The notes under the pieces: model-generated
Databases searched by the model: none
Told to the model about the DNA's origin: nothing
What the model saw: only the letters and a program-made list of their open reading frames with translations
Made by a program: the position numbers and the translations under genes
Assembly: GCA_051861205.1 (NCBI GenBank)
Contig: JBHYDC010000028.1
Coordinates: forward strand, 1-34,475
Direction of reading: 5' to 3'
Origin: JBHYDC01 sp051861205
GTDB taxonomy: Bacteria; Pseudomonadota; Alphaproteobacteria; Rhizobiales; Pleomorphomonadaceae
Length of the DNA stretch: 34,475 nt
Shown here: one piece after another, positions 24,243-30,282 of the stretch
How the letters are laid out: every line of letters begins with the position of its first letter
Numbering within the stretch: position 1 is the first letter of the stretch

Positions 24243-24641
24243 ATGGCCGACGTCAGACCCGCTAACCCGAGGCCGCTCTCGCCTCACCTCCAGGTGTTCC
24301 GCCCCCTCATCACGATGGTGATGTCCATATTGCACCGCATCACGGGATCGGCGCTCTATTTGGGCACGCTGTTGTTCGCGTGGTGGCTGCTGGCGCTGGC
24401 AAGCGGGCCGGAGGCTTTCGCGCCGGCGAGCGCCTTCCTCCGTTCGTGGTTCGGCCAGATCATCCTGTTCGGCTTCACCTGGGCGCTCGTTCACCACGGA
24501 CTCGGCGGCATCCGGCATTTCATCTGGGATCTTGGATACGGCTACGGTCTGCCGGCCCGCAATCTGCTCGCCAAGGCAACGATCGTGGGGTCGGTGGCGG
24601 TCACCGTGATCCTTTGGATCCTTGCTTTTCTGATCGCCTGA
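24243..24641 (+). CDS. sdhC: Succinate dehydrogenase cytochrome b556 subunit
   Basis: A 132-residue membrane anchor of complex II with three hydrophobic segments (about 26-50, 68-88, 110-131). It carries RPLSPHLQVFR and SILHRITGSAL (28-38) at the quinone side and HHGLGGIRHFIWDLG (84-98), which contains the candidate haem b ligand His84. SdhC and SdhD anchor SdhAB to the inner membrane and reduce ubiquinone. The ATG at 24243 is chosen as the family start (MADVRPANPRPLSPH). It is the first gene of the operon; sdhD follows after 12 bases. Confidence 0.95.
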   Translation: MADVRPANPRPLSPHLQVFRPLITMVMSILHRITGSALYLGTLLFAWWLLALASGPEAFAPASAFLRSWFGQIILFGFTWALVHHGLGGIRHFIWDLGYGYGLPARNLLAKATIVGSVAVTVILWILAFLIA

Positions 24642-24653
24642 AAGGACACGACC

Positions 24654-25046
24654 ATGGCCCCTTCGCCGTCCATGCGCACGCCGCTGTCCAAGGTTCGGGG
24701 CCTCGGCTCCGCCCATGCGGGCACGGCGCATTTCTGGCGTCAGCGCGTCACCGCCGTCGCCAATTTGATCCTGATGATCGTGTTCGTGGGGCTGGTCTTG
24801 AAGCTTCAGGGCGGTAGTTATGCCGAGGCGCGGGCGACGCTGGCGAACCCGGTCGTAGCGGTGCTGATGCTGGGGATGGTGATTTCCGGCGTCTGGCACA
24901 TGAAGATCGGGATGCAGGTGATTATCGAGGACTATGTCCACGGGGAGAAGGCCAAGCTTCTCGCGCTGATGGGCAATACATTCTTCTGCGGTCTGGTCGG
25001 GCTCGGCTCGGTCTATGCGCTGATCAAGATCGGTTTTGGAGGCTGA
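24654..25046 (+). CDS. sdhD: Succinate dehydrogenase hydrophobic membrane anchor subunit
   Basis: A 130-residue protein with three membrane segments (about 32-50, 65-85, 101-126). VWHMKIGMQVIIEDYVHGEK (80-99) is the SdhD signature in alphaproteobacteria and includes the haem-side histidine and the quinone-site Asp-Tyr. With SdhC it holds haem b and the ubiquinone site. The N-terminus GLGSAHAGTAHFWRQRVTAVAN is also typical. The stop codon overlaps the first ATG of sdhA, so the two are translationally coupled. Confidence 0.95.
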   Translation: MAPSPSMRTPLSKVRGLGSAHAGTAHFWRQRVTAVANLILMIVFVGLVLKLQGGSYAEARATLANPVVAVLMLGMVISGVWHMKIGMQVIIEDYVHGEKAKLLALMGNTFFCGLVGLGSVYALIKIGFGG

Positions 25047-26884
25047 TGATGGCGACTGGTAATGGCGCGGGCACCCCGTCAAGCTTCACCGTCGGCGGGC
25101 GCGCCTACAGCTTCACCGACCACACCTTCGACGTGGTCGTGGTGGGGGCCGGTGGCGCGGGATTGCGCGCGGTGGTGGGCGCATCGGAAGCCGGGCTGAG
25201 GACAGCCTGCATCACCAAGGTGTTCCCGACACGCTCGCACACGGTGGCGGCGCAAGGCGGCATTTCGGCGGCGCTCGGCAACATGGGCAGCGACGATTGG
25301 CGCTGGCACATGTATGATACCGTCAAGGGTTCCGACTGGCTGGGGGACCAAGACGCGATCGAATACCTCTGCAAGAATGCGCCGGCCGCCGTTTATGAGC
25401 TGGAGCATTGGGGCGTGCCGTTTTCGCGCACCGAAGAGGGCAAGATCTACCAGCGCCCGTTCGGCGGCATGACGACGAATTACGGCGAGGGCCGGGCCCA
25501 GCGCACCTGCGCCGCCGCCGACCGCACGGGCCATGCCATCCTGCACACGCTTTATGGCCAGAGCCTGCGCTATTCCGCCGAGTTCTTCATTGAGTATTTC
25601 GCGATCGACCTGATCATGGAAGACGGCGCTTGCCGGGGCGTCGTCGCGATCAACATGGACGACGGCTCGCTGCACCGGTTCCGGTCTTCCAAGACCGTGC
25701 TGGCGACGGGGGGCTACGGTCGGGCGTATTTCTCATGCACGTCGGCCCACACCTGCACCGGCGACGGCAATGCGATGGTGCTTCGGGCGGGTCTGCCGCT
25801 TCAGGACATGGAATTCGTGCAGTTCCACCCCACCGGCATCTATGGCGCGGGTTGCCTGATCACCGAGGGGTCGCGCGGCGAGGGCGGGTACCTCACCAAT
25901 TCGGAAGGCGAGCGCTTCATGGAGCGCTATGCACCGTCGGCGAAGGATCTCGCCTCGCGCGATGTGGTTTCGCGCGCCATGACAATGGAAATCCGCGAGG
26001 GGCGCGGCGTTGGCAAGGCGAAGGATCACATCTACCTCCACCTCGACCATCTCGACCCGAAGATCCTGCACGAGCGGCTTCCCGGCATTTCGGAAAGCGC
26101 CAAGATCTTCGCCGGCGTGGATGTGACGCGTGAGCCGATTCCCGTGCTGCCGACCGTGCATTACAACATGGGCGGCATTCCCACGAACTTCCACGGCGAG
26201 GTGCTGACCAAAGTGAACGGCGACCCCGATCAGGTGGTGCCTGGCCTGATGGCGATCGGTGAGGCGGCCTGCGTTTCGGTGCATGGCGCGAACCGCCTTG
26301 GCTCGAACTCGCTGATCGATCTCGTGGTGTTCGGCCGCGCGGCCGGCGCGCGCTGCGCCGAAACGATCGAGCGCGGCGCCCGGCAGGCGGAATTGCCGCG
26401 CGATGCGGGCGAAAACTCGATCGCCCGGCTCGACCGCTTCCGCTACGCCAAGGGCTCGACCTCGACGGCCGAACTTCGCCTCGAAATGCAGCGCACCATG
26501 CAGAACAACTGCGCGGTGTTCCGCACCGGCGAAGTGCTGGAGGAGGGCCATGCCCTGATCCATAAGGTCTGGCACGGCACCGACGACATCAAGGTCACCG
26601 ATCGTTCGCTGATCTGGAACACCGACCTCATTGAAGCCATGGAATACGACAACCTGATCGTCCAGGCCGTCGTGACCATGGACAGCGCCGTCAACCGGAA
26701 GGAAAGCCGCGGGGCGCATGCCCGCGAGGACTATTCCGAGCGCGACGACAAGGAATGGATGAAGCACACGCTGGCCTTCATGGACGACAAGGCGCGGACG
26801 GTGAGCATCGATTACCGTCCGGTGCATACCTATACGATGTCGAACGAGATCGAATACATCGCGCCGAAAGCGCGGGTGTATTGA
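25046..26884 (+). CDS. sdhA: Succinate dehydrogenase flavoprotein subunit
   Basis: A 612-residue flavoprotein. It has the FAD-binding GAGGAG (34-39), and RSHTVAAQGGISAALG with His65 as the residue that binds FAD covalently in the family. Later come the substrate and FAD motifs SEGERFMERYAP, VLPTVHYNMGGIPTNF and HGANRLGSNSLIDLVVFGR. SdhA oxidises succinate to fumarate in the TCA cycle and passes electrons to SdhB. Tandem ATGs at 25046 and 25049 are both possible starts; the first overlaps the sdhD stop. Unusually, sdhB does not follow directly: a vapD-like gene lies in the 463-base gap. Confidence 0.97.
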   Translation: MMATGNGAGTPSSFTVGGRAYSFTDHTFDVVVVGAGGAGLRAVVGASEAGLRTACITKVFPTRSHTVAAQGGISAALGNMGSDDWRWHMYDTVKGSDWLGDQDAIEYLCKNAPAAVYELEHWGVPFSRTEEGKIYQRPFGGMTTNYGEGRAQRTCAAADRTGHAILHTLYGQSLRYSAEFFIEYFAIDLIMEDGACRGVVAINMDDGSLHRFRSSKTVLATGGYGRAYFSCTSAHTCTGDGNAMVLRAGLPLQDMEFVQFHPTGIYGAGCLITEGSRGEGGYLTNSEGERFMERYAPSAKDLASRDVVSRAMTMEIREGRGVGKAKDHIYLHLDHLDPKILHERLPGISESAKIFAGVDVTREPIPVLPTVHYNMGGIPTNFHGEVLTKVNGDPDQVVPGLMAIGEAACVSVHGANRLGSNSLIDLVVFGRAAGARCAETIERGARQAELPRDAGENSIARLDRFRYAKGSTSTAELRLEMQRTMQNNCAVFRTGEVLEEGHALIHKVWHGTDDIKVTDRSLIWNTDLIEAMEYDNLIVQAVVTMDSAVNRKESRGAHAREDYSERDDKEWMKHTLAFMDDKARTVSIDYRPVHTYTMSNEIEYIAPKARVY

Positions 26885-26987
26885 GCATGTGACGAGGCTT
26901 CCAAGGAGGCGTTCGACAAAGATGGCATACGATCGAACAGCCAATCAAATCGGGCACAACTCCAACAAGCGCCAAGGGAGCGGTCGT

Positions 26988-27287
26988 ATGTATGCTGTTG
27001 TTTTCGATCTGGACCATCATATTTTAGAAGAACTTTATCACGGGAATAGTAAAACCAATGCGTTCAACGATATCAGAAGGTTTCTAACCTCGCGCGGTTT
27101 TGTTTGGACGCAAGGCAGCACGTACTTCGGTGACGATACGATTGACGCGGTGAAGTGTGTGACGACCGTTCAAAGACTAGCAAAGAAATACGACTGGTTT
27201 ACGCCTGCCGTTCGTGACGTACGGATGTTAAGAATTGAAGAAAACAACGATCTTAGCTCTGCCTTATCGCTCGACACGGATGATTGA
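26988..27287 (+). CDS. vapD: VapD family endoribonuclease-like protein (Cas2 fold), inserted in the sdh operon
   Basis: A 99-residue protein. It matches VapD almost throughout: MYAVVFDLDHH at the N-terminus, NDIRRFLTSRGFVWTQGSTY, FGDDTIDAVKCVTTVQRL, KYDWF and VRDVRMLRIEENNDLS at the C-terminus. VapD proteins share the Cas2-like ferredoxin fold and members from Haemophilus and Helicobacter are RNases, the former a toxin paired with VapX. The conserved Asp in FDLD (residue 7 or 9) is the expected metal-site acid. ATG 26988 fits the family start and has GGGAG seven bases upstream; an in-frame ATG at 26922, after AGGAGG, would add 22 polar residues. The base composition is visibly AT-richer than sdhA and sdhB, a sign of transfer. 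No VapX-like partner is recognisable nearby. Confidence 0.88.
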   Translation: MYAVVFDLDHHILEELYHGNSKTNAFNDIRRFLTSRGFVWTQGSTYFGDDTIDAVKCVTTVQRLAKKYDWFTPAVRDVRMLRIEENNDLSSALSLDTDD

Positions 27288-27347
27288 GGCTGGCGTTAGA
27301 CGGTAGATTTTTGAACGGATAGACGAGAATAGTCGAAGGAAGCCATC

Positions 27348-28127
27348 ATGGTTCAGCTTACCCTTCCGAAGAATTCGAAGATGGTCGAGGGCAAGGTTTG
27401 GCCGAAACCGGCTGGCGCTACCCGTCTTCGCGAATACCGGGTCTATCGCTGGGATCCGGAGGATGGGCGCAATCCGCGTATCGACACCTTTTTCGTCGAT
27501 ATGGACGATTGCGGGCCGATGATCCTGGACGGGCTGATCTGGATCAAGAACAAGATCGACCCGACGCTGGTGTTCCGCCGCTCTTGCCGCGAGGGCATCT
27601 GCGGCTCCTGCGCCATGAACATCGACGGCATGAACACGCTGGCCTGTACAACGGGCATGGATGCGGTGAACGGGCCGATCAAGATCTATCCGCTGCCGCA
27701 TCTGGCGGTCGTGAAGGATCTTGTGCCGGATCTGACGACCTTCTACGCCCAGCACCGCTCAATCGAGCCGTGGCTCCACACGGTGACTCCGGTGCCGGAG
27801 AAGGAGTGGAAGCAGAGCCACGAGGACCGGGCCAAACTCGACGGCCTCTACGAGTGTATTCTCTGCGCTTGCTGCTCGACGTCCTGCCCGAGCTATTGGT
27901 GGAACGGCGACCGCTATCTCGGCCCGGCCGTGCTGCTGCAAGCCTATCGCTGGCTGATCGACAGCCGCGACGAGGCGACCGGCGAGCGGCTGGATAACTT
28001 GGAAGACCCGTTCCGCCTCTACCGCTGCCACACCATCATGAATTGTGCCCAGACCTGCCCCAAGGGCCTGAACCCGGCGAAGGCGATCGCGGAGATCAAG
28101 AAGATGATGGTGGAGCGCCGGGTTTGA
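27348..28127 (+). CDS. sdhB: Succinate dehydrogenase iron-sulfur subunit
   Basis: A 259-residue protein with all three clusters. The [2Fe-2S] ligands are Cys80, 85, 88 and 100 (SCREGICGSC and TLAC). CILCACCSTSCPSYWW (170-185) and CHTIMNCAQTCPKGLNP (227-243) supply the [4Fe-4S] ligands (170, 173, 176, 237) and the [3Fe-4S] ligands (180, 227, 233). SdhB carries electrons from FAD to ubiquinone. The ATG at 27348 follows GAAGGAAG. It is separated from sdhA by vapD; expression equal to sdhA is needed for the complex, so the inserted gene is probably co-transcribed unless sdhB has its own promoter in 27288-27347. Confidence 0.97.
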   Translation: MVQLTLPKNSKMVEGKVWPKPAGATRLREYRVYRWDPEDGRNPRIDTFFVDMDDCGPMILDGLIWIKNKIDPTLVFRRSCREGICGSCAMNIDGMNTLACTTGMDAVNGPIKIYPLPHLAVVKDLVPDLTTFYAQHRSIEPWLHTVTPVPEKEWKQSHEDRAKLDGLYECILCACCSTSCPSYWWNGDRYLGPAVLLQAYRWLIDSRDEATGERLDNLEDPFRLYRCHTIMNCAQTCPKGLNPAKAIAEIKKMMVERRV

Positions 28128-28209
28128 GGGGGGCGGGCAGTTGGTCTTCGGAACGTAAACAGCCTTTCCCTCGAACTCGAAACAGCCGTGGACGCTGCCC
28201 TCGAGAACT

Positions 28210-28229
28210 GAAGCCGCGTCTGCGGCTTC
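28210..28229 (+). terminator. Hairpin downstream of sdhB, possible terminator
   Basis: GAAGCCGC-GTCT-GCGGCTTC is a perfect 8-bp stem with a 4-base loop, 82 bases after the sdhB stop. It is followed by CCTCGTATC, not a proper T tract, so it may be a terminator helped by Rho or an RNA-stabilising 3' end of the sdh transcript. Confidence 0.5.
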
Positions 28230-28275
28230 CCTCGTATCAATGGAGCTAAAGGGCTTGTTCAGTGTTGCGTTACAC

Positions 28276-28305
28276 TTGACAAAATTACAGGCTATCCGAT
28301 ATTCT
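28276..28305 (+). promoter_or_regulatory. Sigma70-type promoter of higBA
   Basis: TTGACA (28276-28281), an 18-base spacer and TATTCT (28300-28305) form a near-consensus promoter. Transcription would start at about 28311-28314, at or just before the higB ATG (28314). No Shine-Dalgarno precedes that ATG, so the higB transcript would be leaderless or nearly so. Confidence 0.6.
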
Positions 28306-28313
28306 TTTTGTAG

Positions 28314-28604
28314 ATGAAGATCAGGACTGTGAACCACAAAGGCCTGCGCAGGCTGATTGAGGACGACGATGCGTCGGGGCTTCAGGCGCAATTCGTCGAT
28401 AAAATTCGCAAGATGCTTTCCTTCCTACAGGATATGGAAAGAGAAGAAGAATTGCGCAGTGTGCCAAGCTGGAAAGCCCATCAACTCACGGGTGACCGCC
28501 GGGGCACATGGAGCCTCTTCGTGACGAAGAACTGGCGGATTACGTTTCTGATCGATCAAGGTGAGATCGCGATCATCGACCTCGACTATGAAGATTACCA
28601 CTAG
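28314..28604 (+). CDS. higB: HigB-type toxin (RelE/ParE superfamily)
   Basis: A 96-residue protein of the plasmid-maintenance killer HigB group. It shows the RelE-like pattern with HQLTGDRRGTWSLFVTKNWRITF (56-78, read in parts) and the C-terminal IIDLDYEDYH. HigB toxins cut mRNA on the translating ribosome; His and Arg/Lys residues in the middle and near the C-terminus serve as catalytic residues. Toxin-first order, with antitoxin next, is the HigBA hallmark. The ATG at 28314 lies only about 8 bases after the -10 box, with no ribosome-binding site. It sits directly downstream of sdhB. Confidence 0.9.
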   Translation: MKIRTVNHKGLRRLIEDDDASGLQAQFVDKIRKMLSFLQDMEREEELRSVPSWKAHQLTGDRRGTWSLFVTKNWRITFLIDQGEIAIIDLDYEDYH

Positions 28605-28613
28605 GAGGTGAGC

Positions 28614-28943
28614 ATGGCCGAGACCCAAAACCTACGTCTCAAGAACCCAGCCCATCCCGGCGGCTTCGTGAAGACGGAGATCATAGAGCCGCTAGAGCTT
28701 ACGGTTACCGAGGCTGCCAAGGTGCTCGGTGTGACGAGGCCGGCGCTTTCGACTTTCCTGCACGAGCACTCGTCGCTGTCACCCGAAATGGCGCTGCGGA
28801 TCGAGAAAGCTTTCGGGGTCAGCATGGACACGCTGATGCGCATGCAGAGCAGCTATGACATCGCCCAAACCCGCAAACGGGAAGGGGAGATTGAGGTGGC
28901 TCGCTTCCAGGGCAAGCCGTCCGAAGATCCTGTTTTCAGGTGA
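28614..28943 (+). CDS. higA: HigA-type antitoxin (XRE-family HTH)
   Basis: A 109-residue antitoxin. NPAHPGGFVKTEIIEPLELT leads into a helix-turn-helix (VTEAAKVLGVTRPALSTFLH, about 31-50) and then LSPEMALRIEKAFGVSMDTLMRMQ, the standard HigA/VapI pattern. It neutralises HigB and represses the operon. A full AGGAGGTGA (28603-28611) overlaps the higB stop and lies 5 bases before the ATG at 28614; this contrasts with higB, which has no such site and suggests excess antitoxin synthesis. A GTG at 28608 is an unlikely alternative start. Confidence 0.93.
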   Translation: MAETQNLRLKNPAHPGGFVKTEIIEPLELTVTEAAKVLGVTRPALSTFLHEHSSLSPEMALRIEKAFGVSMDTLMRMQSSYDIAQTRKREGEIEVARFQGKPSEDPVFR

Positions 28944-29043
28944 TCGGGCGAAGGTGCGGCGACCAATGTGAGCGTTCTGCCGCCGTCCCAAGGCCGATGC
29001 GCAAAGGCTGCCTCGTTCGATTGCGGTCGACTTTGCCTTCAAA

Positions 29044-29814
29044 TTAGACGTCGAAATTCCGGTGAGTCCCGAGTTTCATCTTGACCAGACACTCCCAGAT
29101 CGCCTCGGCGTCGTCGGCGAAGCTGAAGAGGTCGAGGTCTGCTGGGTTGATCATGTGGTGGCGGGCAAGTTCGGGGAAGTTGATGACGGTGGTCCAATAG
29201 GATTTGTCGACTAGGACGACCGGGATCCGCGTGGCTTTGCCGGTTTGGACCAGGGTGAGCACCTCGAAGAGTTCGTCGAAGGTGCCGAACCCGCCGGGAA
29301 AGACCACGAGGGCGTTGGCGCGCATGGCAAGGTGCATCTTGCGCATCGCGAAATAGTGGAAGCGGAAGGTTAGGTCGGGCGTGGAGTAGGGGTTCGGATC
29401 CTGCTCGTGCGGCAGGGTTATGTTGAAGCCGATGGTCGGGGCGCCCGCTTCCCGCGCGCCGCGATTGGCGGCCGCCATGATGCCGGGTCCGCCGCCCGTC
29501 GCGATCACGTTGTCGCGCTTGCCGCCGTTATGCTCAAGCGCGCCGCCGCGCTCCGAAGCGATCCGTCCGAAGGCGCGGGCCTCCGCATACCAGCGCGCAT
29601 GTTCGCCCTCGCCGTTTTCGCGGATGCGAGCCGAACCGAACACCACGATCGTAGAACGCACGCCCCAGGCCCGCAGCGCCTGCTCGGCCTTGGCGTATTC
29701 CATGAGGAAGCGCACGCCACGCATGGAATCGCCGAGCATGAAATCGGCGTCGAGGGCGGCGAGCCGGTAGGAGGGGGAGGATTTCTGGGCGGTGTTGTCG
29801 GGCTCGTCAGACAT
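29044..29814 (-). CDS. LOG family (TIGR00730-type) Rossmann-fold protein
   Basis: A 256-residue protein with the LOG nucleotide-handling motifs: VVFGSAR (57-63), IATGGGPGIMAAANRGA (104-120) and FPGGFGTFDELFE (172-184, the PGGxGTxxE motif). Such proteins are related to cytokinin-activating phosphoribohydrolases (nucleoside 5'-monophosphate to free base plus ribose 5-phosphate), once misnamed lysine decarboxylases. This longer form, with about 50 N-terminal residues before the first strand, is common in bacteria; its true substrate in non-plant-associated strains is unknown. The ATG at 29814 gives MSDEPDN; an in-frame start at 29877 is possible. Confidence 0.88.
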   Translation of the reverse strand: MSDEPDNTAQKSSPSYRLAALDADFMLGDSMRGVRFLMEYAKAEQALRAWGVRSTIVVFGSARIRENGEGEHARWYAEARAFGRIASERGGALEHNGGKRDNVIATGGGPGIMAAANRGAREAGAPTIGFNITLPHEQDPNPYSTPDLTFRFHYFAMRKMHLAMRANALVVFPGGFGTFDELFEVLTLVQTGKATRIPVVLVDKSYWTTVINFPELARHHMINPADLDLFSFADDAEAIWECLVKMKLGTHRNFDV

Positions 29815-30282
29815 GGCGGTCACGGGGGTTCCCAATCTTGGCGGAGATGGAGTCTCAATAGCGGGTATGCGTACCATCTGCCTCTCGCAATGCGGCCCTC
29901 CAACCGGCGGTTCCGGTGGTGGCGGTGGTTAGAGGCCAAGGGCGGGGGAAGTATGCAAGGAGAATGGTAAACGAGCGTCGAACTCCTCAGTGCGACGGCC
30001 CGCAACAACGCTTTTTCCAACCGGCACCCAACTTGTCAGCGCGCAAGGAACCGTTGACCGCGATCGCCCCGCCGCAGCTTGACGGGTTCTTCCTGCGCTA
30101 TGACCAGGATGCCCGGCAGGACGACCTTGCGGCTTTGGGGTTTTCTGAAGCGGGATGAGCACGGCCATTTGGATCAAGGCCGTCGGCGGCCTAAGCCCTT
30201 CGCCGGGTTGAGTGGATCAGCCACCATGGATAAGGTCCGCCAAACTCTTTCTCTTTCGGGGGCGGGGGTGGGGGAGGACACC
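29815..30282. other. 468-base intergenic region upstream of maeB
   Basis: The gap separates the divergent starts of the LOG-family gene and maeB. Short open frames exist on both strands (for example plus-strand 29916-30158, 80 residues) but none has a recognisable family or a convincing coding pattern. The stretch GGGGGCGGGGGTGGGGGAGG just before maeB (about 30258-30277) is a purine-rich G tract that includes its ribosome-binding site. No clear promoter consensus was found. Confidence 0.5.

Noticed and set aside
26988..27287. A cas2 gene, because of the Cas2-like fold
   Set aside because: The sequence follows VapD (FDLD, KYDWF, RMLRIEENNDLS) and there is no cas1 or repeat array in the window.
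28043..28249. Small frame overlapping the end of sdhB and the following gap
   Set aside because: It is an off-frame shadow of sdhB; the gap part contains a hairpin, not a recognisable gene.
29916..30158. 80-codon plus-strand frame in the gap before maeB
   Set aside because: No family resemblance and no good ribosome-binding site for a plausible start; kept only as a remark in the gap entry.
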